Positions 13,987 to 19,927 of a stretch of DNA of 19,927 bases are shown here, in pieces. The stretch's first letter is position 1; every line of letters begins with the position of its first letter. The notes beneath the pieces are model-generated. The model made no database searches. It had not been told where the DNA came from and was given only the letters and a program-made list of their open reading frames with translations. Position numbers and translations under genes: made by a program. Location of the stretch: positions 1 to 19,927 of the forward strand of contig CAAFWA010000235.1 of the NCBI GenBank assembly GCA_900766635.1. Reading direction: 5' to 3'. The stretch is from an uncultured Acinetobacter sp. (GTDB taxonomy: Bacteria; Pseudomonadota; Gammaproteobacteria; Pseudomonadales; Moraxellaceae).

Positions 13987-14072
13987 CCAAAGAGTAGGCC
14001 TAAAATAATCACTAAAATTAAAATAGCGATACCAATATAAAGACGGTTGGGCTTGTTCTTGCGTTGTTGCAT
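13983..14072 (-). CDS. 29-residue single-helix membrane microprotein (hypothetical)
   Basis: A short frame from ATG 14072 to TAA 13983, with a strong GAGGTGAG Shine-Dalgarno directly upstream. The first 11 residues are polar and basic (MQQRKNKPNRL). Residues about 12-29 are purely hydrophobic (YIGIAILILVIILGLLFG), an N-in single membrane helix by the positive-inside rule. Its stop overlaps the stop of the convergent metallophosphoesterase gene by three bases. The SD, the clean basic-then-hydrophobic layout and the use of the whole gap argue for a genuine microprotein. Function is unknown. Confidence 0.6.
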   Translation of the reverse strand: MQQRKNKPNRLYIGIAILILVIILGLLFG

Positions 14073-14162
14073 CTCTCACCTCACAAAAATGAATAGTTAT
14101 AGGTTTGTTATTGTTTTAAAGATCATTTGATTTTAGAGGATATTTTGTTTTAAGCCTAGTAT

Positions 14163-14190
14163 AAAAAAGCCAGCAGATGCTGGCTTTTTA
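14163..14190. terminator. Bidirectional terminator downstream of the MFS gene
   Basis: GCCAGCA (14169-14175) and TGCTGGC (14178-14184) pair around GA, flanked by A6 and T5. It lies about 7 nt past the stop of the minus-strand transporter gene and also works on the plus strand. Confidence 0.88.
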
Positions 14191-14196
14191 GGTGTT

Positions 14197-15504
14197 TTAT
14201 ACTTGGTTATTCACGTCATCGTGTTTGGTTTCACGAATAATTAAAAATGCCACCAAAGATAAAAGTGATGCTGCGGTTAAGTAGTAACCCACTGCCTGTA
14301 AACCATATTCAGTCGCTAACTTGGTGGCAATTAATGGTGCAAATGATGCGCCAAAAATACCTGCCATATTAAAGGTCAGAGCCGAACCTGTATAACGTAC
14401 AGCAATTGGGAAAATTTCTGACAATACCGTACCAATTGGACCATAGGTTAAACCCATAATTGCCAAGCCTGTACATAAGAACAAGAACACAATTAAAGTA
14501 CTGCCTGATTCGAGCATATCGGCAAAGAAAAGACCAAAGAGCGCTGAAACAAGACATACGCCAATTGAGGTCGCTTTACGACCAAATTTTTCGGCAAAAA
14601 TTGCTGAAAGAGGAATAAATGCAGCAAAGCACAGTGTGGCCACTAATTGCAGTTGTAAGAATTCTTCACGTGAGTAACCGAGTTGTTTTGTACCCCACTG
14701 TAGTGCAAATACCGTAGTAAGATAGAACACAACAAAGGTACAAATGGCAGCAATCGTACCTAAAATTAGCATTGGGGTATGCTTTTTAAAGACTTCAATA
14801 AATGGAACGTTGACTTCTTTTTGTTTATTCAACACTTTTTGGAAGGCAGGCGTTTCATGGAGTTTTAAACGAATCCATAAGCCTACAATCACTAACAAAG
14901 CACTTGAGATAAACGGAATACGCCAGCCCCAGCTCATAAAGGCTTCTTCAGACATAAAAGCGCCTAAAGTTAAAAATGAACCTGTGGCTAAAATAAAACC
15001 AATCGGTGCGCCCAATTGCGGGAACATCCCATACCAAGCACGTTTACCCTCAGGCGCATTTTCAGTGGCTAATAATACCGCACCTGACCATTCACCGCCT
15101 AAACCTAAACCTTGACCTAAACGGCACAGTGCCAAGAGTAATGGTGCAGCAATACCAATTTGCGCATAGGTGGGTAAAAGACCAATACACACAGTGGATA
15201 AGCCCATGGTGAGTAAGGCCGCAACTAAGGTGGCTTTACGCCCAATTCGATCGCCTAAGTGACCAAACAAAGCTGCACCAATGGGACGTGCAATAAAGGC
15301 AATCGCAAAAGTGGCCAATGACTGAATAGTTGCAGTCATCGGGTCAGTACTTGTTGGAAAGAACAAATATGGAAAAATAATCACTGCCGCAGTGGCATAA
15401 ATATAAAAATCGAAAAACTCGATCGTTGTACCGACTAAACTTGCAGTCAATACACGAAATTTTGAATTAGAAGCGATTTCTTGTTGAGTAGTTGATGACG
15501 CCAT
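14197..15504 (-). CDS. MFS transporter, metabolite:H+ symporter (MHS) type
   Basis: 435 residues with the 12-helix pattern of the major facilitator superfamily. MHS signatures are the N-terminal TIEFFDFYIYATAAV (about 27-41), the loop 2-3 motif GHLGDRIGRKATL (about 81-93), and LGLGGEWSGAVLLATE after helix 4. A second-half repeat, FAEKFGRKATS, is also present. Close relatives include ShiA-, YhjE-, KgtP- and ProP-like symporters of organic acids, shikimate, alpha-ketoglutarate or betaine; the substrate cannot be chosen from sequence. TAAGG lies 5 nt upstream of the ATG. The upstream DNA carries a tandem 20-bp AT-rich repeat, a possible control element. It appears monocistronic. Confidence 0.92.
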   Translation of the reverse strand: MASSTTQQEIASNSKFRVLTASLVGTTIEFFDFYIYATAAVIIFPYLFFPTSTDPMTATIQSLATFAIAFIARPIGAALFGHLGDRIGRKATLVAALLTMGLSTVCIGLLPTYAQIGIAAPLLLALCRLGQGLGLGGEWSGAVLLATENAPEGKRAWYGMFPQLGAPIGFILATGSFLTLGAFMSEEAFMSWGWRIPFISSALLVIVGLWIRLKLHETPAFQKVLNKQKEVNVPFIEVFKKHTPMLILGTIAAICTFVVFYLTTVFALQWGTKQLGYSREEFLQLQLVATLCFAAFIPLSAIFAEKFGRKATSIGVCLVSALFGLFFADMLESGSTLIVFLFLCTGLAIMGLTYGPIGTVLSEIFPIAVRYTGSALTFNMAGIFGASFAPLIATKLATEYGLQAVGYYLTAASLLSLVAFLIIRETKHDDVNNQV

Positions 15505-15549
15505 GTTGGACCTTACACTTACTAAAATTAAATTAACTTAGTTTTAAAA

Positions 15550-15589
15550 GCGTAATCTTTTTAAAAAAGGCGTAATTTTTTAAAAAAAC
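15550..15589. repeat. Tandem 20-bp AT-rich repeat upstream of the MFS gene
   Basis: Two adjacent copies starting GCGTAAT, then a T run and an A run: 15550-15569 and 15570-15589, identical at 17 of 20 positions. They lie 46-85 bp upstream of the transporter start codon. The helically phased A/T tracts could bend DNA, act as an UP element or be operator sites. Confidence 0.6.
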
Positions 15590-15646
15590 AACGGGGACCA
15601 CTTTCATTCGTCTCGTTTAGGGTGACTAAAATGACCGATGAAGGGG

Positions 15647-16288
15647 TTAAATCACGTAAAGGTAGATGGCGAGGAATTGTAATCCTGCACCTAACAATAC
15701 AAAAAAATGCCAGATCGCATGTGTGTATCTTACTCGTTTTAAAGCATAAAACAATGCACCCACCGTATAGGCAAGCCCGCCTGCAATTAATAAACGCAAA
15801 CACTCAACCGATAAATAGCGCTGCATATCATCCATGACCAAAAGCGCAAGCCAGCCCATGGTTAGGTAAGCCACCAAAGACACCTTTTGAAAACGATGAA
15901 TAAAAATTAATTTAAAGGCTGTGCCCACAAGCGCAATCATCCAAAGCGCAACCAATAATATTTTGGCTTTATCGGTCGGCAAAGCAATCGCTAAAAATGG
16001 CGTATAAGTTCCTGCAATCAAATAATAAATTGCCGTGTGGTCCAGCTTTTTATACCAAAAGCGGCGTTCTTGAGTTTTGGCCATATGATATAAAGTCGAG
16101 GCCGAAAACAACAATATCATGCTCAAACCATAGACCAATAAACCCAACCATGGCCCAAAGCTTAAATAGTTCGCTTTCATCAGCATCAAGATACAGCCAA
16201 TCACTGCGAGGATTGCACCGAGTGCATGACTCCAAACGTTTAAATTTTCTTCTTTTGGATCATAATTTTTGATCAGATCGGCGTGCAT
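15647..16288 (-). CDS. Hemolysin III family (YqfA/TrhA-like) seven-helix membrane protein
   Basis: 213 residues with seven predicted membrane helices. It carries the conserved polar residues of the hemolysin III / PAQR-like family: NVWSHALGA (about 17-25), SASTLYHM with Ser and His (about 62-69), KKLDHTAIYYLIAGTYTPF (about 80-98) and a late THAIWHFFVLLGA (about 189-201). The Ser/His/His pattern resembles the zinc-site residues of the CREST superfamily. The Bacillus cereus founder was named for haemolysis, but most bacterial members have no proven lytic role, and E. coli YqfA/TrhA has been linked to membrane energetics and lipid homeostasis. GAGG lies 5 nt before the ATG. No terminator follows. 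Confidence 0.9.
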   Translation of the reverse strand: MHADLIKNYDPKEENLNVWSHALGAILAVIGCILMLMKANYLSFGPWLGLLVYGLSMILLFSASTLYHMAKTQERRFWYKKLDHTAIYYLIAGTYTPFLAIALPTDKAKILLVALWMIALVGTAFKLIFIHRFQKVSLVAYLTMGWLALLVMDDMQRYLSVECLRLLIAGGLAYTVGALFYALKRVRYTHAIWHFFVLLGAGLQFLAIYLYVI

Positions 16289-16333
16289 GGCAGCCTCGAG
16301 GGAATAAAAGTACAGTTGTATAATAATTCAATT

Positions 16334-16362
16334 TTGCTTTTCGTGTAAGAGAACCTTAAAAT
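16334..16362 (+). promoter_or_regulatory. Candidate sigma70 promoter for the methyltransferase gene
   Basis: TTGCTT (16334-16339), a 17-nt spacer and TAAAAT (16357-16362), 28 nt before the ATG at 16391. A TATAAT also occurs at about 16319-16324 but lacks a -35. Confidence 0.45.
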
Positions 16363-16390
16363 TTAACCGTCATTTTTTTAGGTTTTGCCC

Positions 16391-17590
16391 ATGTCGTCTG
16401 TCCAACCCGAACAGCAATTTATTCACGCCTGTCTGCAAGCTATTGCAGATCAACAGCTTGATCGTATTATTTTGAGTCAATATAAAGGTGCAATTGAAAA
16501 TCTAGAAAAAATGACGCTACGAGTCATTGAACTCCAACAGGCCAAGCATTTAAGTTGTTTGTATCGTTACAAAACCCAAGATGTCACCAAAAATTATCCG
16601 CTTGATGAAGCTCAAGGCTTGCTAGAGGAATTATTGGCTCAATGTAAGCAAGCCAATTTATTTACCTTAAGCGGCGAAACTCAACTGAAAAAAAATAAGA
16701 AAAAAGCCTTACTCACGCAAAGTAAGGTCAAACCTGTATTAAAAGCACAGCCGCAAAGCCATGATCGTGCTAAACAACGTTTTGTGGATCAAGACAGTCA
16801 ATTCTTACAGCATTTAGGCATTACTGATGCCAAAGCTCAAGTGATTCCAAGCATGGCACGTAAATGGAAACAAATTAATAAATTTGTGGAAATTTTTGCA
16901 GGGGCACTCGAACATATTGATACCCGTCAGCCTTTACATGTGGTGGATTTTGGATCAGGCAAAGGCTATCTCACAACAGCTTTATATGATTATACCGCCA
17001 AGCATCTACAAACCCCTGTGGTCACAGGAGTAGAGCTGAATCCAAAAATGGTTGAGTTTTGCCAAAATGTGGCTGATCAATCGGGTTTTAAACAGCTTGG
17101 TTTTTTCCAAGGTGATGTAAGAACCTATGCCCCTGAAAAATTGGATGTGATGATTGCATTACATGCCTGTGATGTGGCAACTGATTTTGCCATTCACAGC
17201 GGTATTCGCTTGGGGGCACAAATGATTATGTGTGCGCCGTGTTGTCATAAAGAGTTACGTCCGCAGTTACAAAGCCTTAAAGTGCTACAGCCGATGCTAC
17301 AGTTTGGGATTCATGCAGGCCAACAAGCTGAAATGCTCACCGATACCATTCGTGCACTGTTACTCAAAGCCTATGGTTATGAAACCAAAGTATTTGAATT
17401 TGTGGCTTTAGAACACACCAGTAAAAATAAAATGATTTTGGCAACAAAACGCAGTGATTTTAATGCCCCTGATCAAGAGACATTAGCGCAAATTCAAGCG
17501 TTAAAGACCATGTACGGCATTCAAAAACACTCTTTAGAGTTACTGTTAAATAATCAATGGGATCAAAAAGATATTGGTCAAAAATGCTAA
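16391..17590 (+). CDS. Class I SAM-dependent methyltransferase (Methyltransf_32 / METTL25-like)
   Basis: From ATG 16391 (AGG about 10 nt upstream; a TTG at 16385 is too close to it) the protein has 399 residues. The first 150 are helical, with a Lys-rich stretch (LKKNKKKALL, about 99-108) suited to nucleic-acid contact. The methyltransferase core follows: motif I VVDFGSGKGYL (184-194), motif II VELNPKM (214-220), LDVMIALHACDVATD (251-265) and CAPCCHKELRP (281-291). The ALHACD plus CxPCCHKE pair recalls the Methyltransf_32 family, including eukaryotic METTL25/RRNAD1 and Trm13-related proteins, and suggests an RNA substrate or metal site. The substrate is not known. It is monocistronic, ended by the hairpin at 17633-17663. 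Confidence 0.87.
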   Translation: MSSVQPEQQFIHACLQAIADQQLDRIILSQYKGAIENLEKMTLRVIELQQAKHLSCLYRYKTQDVTKNYPLDEAQGLLEELLAQCKQANLFTLSGETQLKKNKKKALLTQSKVKPVLKAQPQSHDRAKQRFVDQDSQFLQHLGITDAKAQVIPSMARKWKQINKFVEIFAGALEHIDTRQPLHVVDFGSGKGYLTTALYDYTAKHLQTPVVTGVELNPKMVEFCQNVADQSGFKQLGFFQGDVRTYAPEKLDVMIALHACDVATDFAIHSGIRLGAQMIMCAPCCHKELRPQLQSLKVLQPMLQFGIHAGQQAEMLTDTIRALLLKAYGYETKVFEFVALEHTSKNKMILATKRSDFNAPDQETLAQIQALKTMYGIQKHSLELLLNNQWDQKDIGQKC

Positions 17591-17632
17591 ACCTCATGGG
17601 TTTTAAATCTTAACTAGCATATTTGAGCACAT

Positions 17633-17663
17633 AAAAAAGGCAAACCTTGAGTTTGCCTTTTTT
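17633..17663. terminator. Bidirectional terminator (methyltransferase / His-rich protein)
   Basis: GGCAAAC (17639-17645) and GTTTGCC (17651-17657) pair around CTTGA, with A6 before and T6 after. It serves the convergent genes on both sides. Confidence 0.9.
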
Positions 17664-17672
17664 CATGTCAAA

Positions 17673-17969
17673 TTAATGACCATGACCACCTTGAGTATGG
17701 CTGTCCATATTGGCGTGTTCTTCTTGACTCATGCCATGCGCTTCGGCACTACCATGTGTGGCATGTGGTTCAGCAGCTTGTTCAGAAGATGAAGTCTTCG
17801 CATTTGCCTCAGCATGCTGCTGATGTAATTTTTGTTGCTGACTTGGCATATAGTCAGGTTCATTTTCCATGGCAAGATAGAAAATACCTAAAAATAAAAT
17901 ACTTAAAATGAAAGCCAGAATCAGTGCTTTCCAGCCCCAAAAGGTTTTTTCTGGAGGAGTTGCATGCAT
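17673..17969 (-). CDS. Small membrane protein with His-rich C-terminal tail (hypothetical)
   Basis: From ATG 17969 the protein has 98 residues; an upstream TTG at 17981 is an alternative, and neither has a good SD. One membrane helix spans about residues 12-34 (WKALILAFILSILFLGIFYLA). Beyond it is an acidic EPDY and a low-complexity tail of Gln, Ala, Ser, Glu and about a dozen His, with Met interspersed (HGMSQEEHANM, ending GGHGH). The tail looks extracytoplasmic or cytoplasmic depending on orientation, and His/Met enrichment suggests binding of copper, nickel or zinc. It matches no named family I know. A palindrome overlaps its predicted promoter, hinting at regulated expression. Confidence 0.75.
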   Translation of the reverse strand: MHATPPEKTFWGWKALILAFILSILFLGIFYLAMENEPDYMPSQQQKLHQQHAEANAKTSSSEQAAEPHATHGSAEAHGMSQEEHANMDSHTQGGHGH

Positions 17970-18005
17970 AGCATTACACAACGAGGAGAACAGAACAAAA
18001 GATGT

Positions 18006-18041
18006 GTTACTTTATAACATAAGTAACTTTAAAAAGTACAA
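18006..18041 (-). promoter_or_regulatory. Promoter with overlapping palindrome upstream of the His-rich protein
   Basis: On the minus strand TTGTAC (18041-18036), an 18-nt spacer and TTATAA (18017-18012) lie about 43 nt before the ATG. GTTACTT (18006-18012) and AAGTAAC (18021-18027) form a perfect 7-bp inverted repeat with an 8-bp spacer. It overlaps the -10 and half the spacer, the position of a repressor operator. It has no T tract and is not a terminator. Confidence 0.45.
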
Positions 18042-18069
18042 AAAAAACCCAAGCATTGGCTTGGGTTTT
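18041..18069. terminator. Terminator downstream of the AraC-type regulator
   Basis: CCCAAGC (18048-18054) and GCTTGGG (18059-18065) pair around ATTG, with a long A run before and TTTT after. On the minus strand the stem is followed by eight Ts, about 15 nt past the regulator's stop. Confidence 0.88.
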
Positions 18070-18083
18070 ATGATCATTATGAA

Positions 18084-19094
18084 TTAATGATAGCCGTGTA
18101 ATTGACGATATAAACCCGGTGTCACGCCTGTCCATTTCTTAAAGGCACGGTGGAAGGTACTCGTTTCACTAAAGCCCACTTGCTGCGCCACATCTTCTAA
18201 AGTTAATTTTGGATTGAGCAACAAATGAATGGCAGCATCACGGCGTAAAGCATCTTTCACCCCTTGATAGCTTTTACCCTCGGCAGCCAAACGACGACGT
18301 AATGTTTGTGGGGATAAATACAACATTGAAGCCACATCGTTAAGCGTTGGCATTTCTTCACCAATTTGGCTCTTTAACACATCACGAATACGTGACGTTA
18401 ACGAATGGGTGTTTTTAAACTTCACCAATAAATCCGCAGGTGCAGTTTTTAAGAAATCTTCTAAACTGTCGCCATCTTGACGAATCGGTAAATCTAAATA
18501 ATCTGCTGCAAAGGTAATTTCGGTACGTGCGGCATCAAATTTCATTACAGGTGCAAAAAAGAGCGCATCGTATTCATCAGCATGGGCTGGACGTGGATAA
18601 TTAAAATGTACACGCTCAAGCGGTAAGCGGCGGTCAATCAACCATGCTGCTAAACCATGCCAAATCATGAGCATACTTTCGGTAATGTAATGATCAGGGT
18701 CGGCATCTTTAGGTACTAAAGGCACCAAACGTGCTTCGTGTTTGTCACGTTCGAGGGTGACACACCATTCATCGCCAAAGAGTTTGTAAAATTGACTTGA
18801 GAGTTCAAGCGCATTACCTAGCGTTTTTGCATGTACCACCAATTGGCACATAATGGCAAAGCTACCTAAACGACGCACATCTTGGCTAAAACCGACATGT
18901 TCATCTTGAGTCACCATCCACAGCATTTTGACAAAGCGTGTGTATTGTTCTGGCGAGATACGAGCTTTCGGCTGACGTAATAATTCCGCTTCAATACCTA
19001 CATGCGATAATAAGGTATCCACGTCCATCCCAAGACGTTTGACCCCTGTGAGTGCTGCATTGACAAAGTGGATACTGATGGTATCGCGACTCAT
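18084..19094 (-). CDS. AraC-family transcriptional regulator (Arabinose_bd-type N-terminal domain)
   Basis: From ATG 19094 (MSRDTISIHF) the protein has 336 residues; a GTG at 19124 would add 10. The N-terminal domain (about 15-200) resembles the Arabinose_bd-type domain of OruR/ArgR-like regulators, with ISPEQYTRFVKMLW and GSFAIMCQLVVHAKTLGNALE. The C-terminal pair of helix-turn-helices (about 240-332) carries PTLNDVASMLYLSPQTLRRRL and LTLEDVAQQVGFSETSTFHRAFKKWTG, ending in the usual G-TPGLYR. Such proteins commonly activate an adjacent catabolic operon in response to its substrate. It is divergent from the racemase-like gene, with an intervening 22-bp direct repeat that is its most likely binding site. 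Confidence 0.93.
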   Translation of the reverse strand: MSRDTISIHFVNAALTGVKRLGMDVDTLLSHVGIEAELLRQPKARISPEQYTRFVKMLWMVTQDEHVGFSQDVRRLGSFAIMCQLVVHAKTLGNALELSSQFYKLFGDEWCVTLERDKHEARLVPLVPKDADPDHYITESMLMIWHGLAAWLIDRRLPLERVHFNYPRPAHADEYDALFFAPVMKFDAARTEITFAADYLDLPIRQDGDSLEDFLKTAPADLLVKFKNTHSLTSRIRDVLKSQIGEEMPTLNDVASMLYLSPQTLRRRLAAEGKSYQGVKDALRRDAAIHLLLNPKLTLEDVAQQVGFSETSTFHRAFKKWTGVTPGLYRQLHGYH

Positions 19095-19162
19095 GTTAAA
19101 TTCTTCAGTCTCTCTTGTATTCACTTACCGTTGACCTAATGATGCTTAATCTCAAGAGTTTA

Positions 19163-19201
19163 CATGGTAAATTGCCGAAATGATCAAGGTAAATGGCTGA
19201 A
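19163..19201 (+). promoter_or_regulatory. Direct repeat, probable AraC-type operator
   Basis: Two copies of CAnGGTAAATnGCnGAA (19163-19179 and 19185-19201) match at 14 of 17 positions and are exactly 22 bp apart, about two helical turns. AraC-family proteins typically bind half-sites as same-orientation repeats with this spacing next to the -35. The second copy ends 7 nt before the candidate -35 at 19209. Confidence 0.55.
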
Positions 19202-19208
19202 CATGACA

Positions 19209-19237
19209 TTGTGCTGAGCTGTTTTTTTGCCTATGAT
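19209..19237 (+). promoter_or_regulatory. Candidate activator-dependent promoter of the racemase-like gene
   Basis: TTGTGC (19209-19214), a 17-nt spacer and TATGAT (19232-19237). The -10 matches at five of six positions, whereas the -35 matches at only three, as expected where an activator is needed. It lies 37 nt before the ATG. Confidence 0.5.
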
Positions 19238-19274
19238 GCCTAAAAACAACTTAAAATAAGAGCAAAATTACACT

Positions 19275-19927
19275 ATGTCGACCTTATTACATCAACTTAA
19301 AGTTCTCGATTTTTCTACTTTGTTACCAGGACCTTTGGCGAGTTTATATTTAGCTGACTTAGGCGCAGAAGTGGTACATATTGAATCGCCGACACGGCCA
19401 GATTTAATGCGTGTACTTCCGCCTTTTGCCAATGGCCAAGCCACAGCGCACAGCTACTTAAACCGTAATAAGCAATCCATTGCTTTAGATTTAAAAGATC
19501 CTGCCAATATTGCTTTAATTAAAGAAAAAATTAGTCACTACGATATTTTAATTGAACAATTTCGCCCCGGTGTCATGCAGCGTCTAGGCTTAGACTATGC
19601 GACTTTGGCCAAGATTAACCCCAAACTCATTTATTGTTCCATTACAGGCTATGGACAATACGGTACGTATCAAAGCAAAGCTGGGCATGATATCAATTAT
19701 GTCGCACTGTCTGGGATTATGGGGCACTCGGGGCGTAAACATCAGGCACCGCCTGCACTTGGGGTTCAAATGGCAGATGTGGCAGGTGGCTCATTTCATG
19801 CGGTGATGGGAATTTTAGCTGCTGTGATTGAACGCTACAGCAGTGGTTTAGGTCAACATATTGATATTTCAATGACTGATTGTGTGGTGAGTTTAAATAC
19901 CATGAACGCTGCTAATGTATTGGCAGG
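19275..19927 (+). CDS. Alpha-methylacyl-CoA racemase-like, CaiB/BaiF (family III CoA-transferase) protein, 5' part
   Basis: The first 217 residues of a gene that runs off the window. The fold start LDFSTLLPGPLASLYLADLGAEVVHIE, the RNKQSIALDLKD motif, the FRPGVMQRLGLDYATL motif and ITGYGQYG mark the CaiB/BaiF family. His138 in AGHDINYVALSG and Asp168 in QMADVAGG are 30 residues apart, the spacing of the catalytic His126 and Asp156 of the M. tuberculosis alpha-methylacyl-CoA racemase. This favours a 2-methylacyl-CoA epimerase over a CoA-transferase, which would rely on Asp alone. The substrate is probably a branched acyl-CoA in a catabolic route; operon partners are outside the window. The ribosome site is weak. 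It is likely regulated by the divergent AraC-type protein. Confidence 0.9.
   Translation, partial: MSTLLHQLKVLDFSTLLPGPLASLYLADLGAEVVHIESPTRPDLMRVLPPFANGQATAHSYLNRNKQSIALDLKDPANIALIKEKISHYDILIEQFRPGVMQRLGLDYATLAKINPKLIYCSITGYGQYGTYQSKAGHDINYVALSGIMGHSGRKHQAPPALGVQMADVAGGSFHAVMGILAAVIERYSSGLGQHIDISMTDCVVSLNTMNAANVLA

Noticed and set aside
13876-14079. A 67-residue minus-strand frame covering the end of the metallophosphoesterase gene
   Set aside because: It overlaps real coding sequence in another frame and shows no domain; the SD in this region fits the 29-residue frame at 14072 instead.
14744-15212. Plus-strand frames of 123 and 68 codons inside the MFS gene
   Set aside because: They are shadows of the transporter gene, without hydrophobic or domain pattern and without ribosome sites.
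15550-15589. CRISPR-like direct repeats
   Set aside because: There are only two adjacent AT-rich copies with no spacers and no cas genes nearby.

Overview
The window reads as chromosome of a low-GC gammaproteobacterium of the Moraxellaceae, most likely an Acinetobacter. The evidence is the A+T-rich codon use, the rplM-rpsI-sspA-sspB block, the pdxA-rsmA-apaH run, and the abundance of short intergenic hairpins flanked by A and T tracts. This assignment comes from gene content and order read by eye, not from a search. Almost everything is core-genome housekeeping; the only clear mobile DNA is one IS3-family element.

Layout. 1-359 (-) is the 5' part of an isochorismatase-like gene cut by the window edge. 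About 480-1934 is an IS150-type insertion sequence with two transposase frames, an A AAA AAG slip site and an intact DDE triad. It sits in what looks like the loop of the Rho-independent terminator of the next minus-strand unit (sspA, sspB and a tail-anchored hypothetical protein, 3700-1962). 3803-3898 (+) is a 31-residue membrane microprotein lying antisense-oriented between sspA and rpsI. 4781-3954 (-) is rplM-rpsI, with a hairpin in its leader. 5049-7687 (+) is pdxA-rsmA-apaH. 10158-7731 (-) is hflX followed by a lrgA/cidA and lrgB/cidB pair.

10159-10510 is a gene-poor gap with one, perhaps two, small membrane ORFs. 10511-13986 is a membrane-lipid group: a PlsC-type acyltransferase (+), a phospholipase D/cardiolipin synthase-type lipoprotein (-) and a membrane-anchored metallophosphoesterase (+). 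A 29-residue membrane microprotein (-) follows. 15504-14197 (-) is an MHS-type MFS transporter and 16288-15647 (-) a hemolysin III-type membrane protein. 16391-17590 (+) is a class I methyltransferase with a Cys-rich motif, and 17969-17673 (-) a small His-rich membrane protein. 19094-18084 (-) is an AraC-type regulator, divergent from an alpha-methylacyl-CoA racemase-like gene that begins at 19275 (+) and runs off the window. The gap between these two carries a 22-bp-phased direct repeat just upstream of a weak promoter, the expected layout for an AraC-type activator site.

No CRISPR array, tRNA, rRNA, prophage or recognisable defence system was seen. The points most worth following are the IS in a terminator loop, the set of very small single-helix proteins absent from ordinary ORF calling, and the putative AraC operator. 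None amounts to a demonstrated new system.
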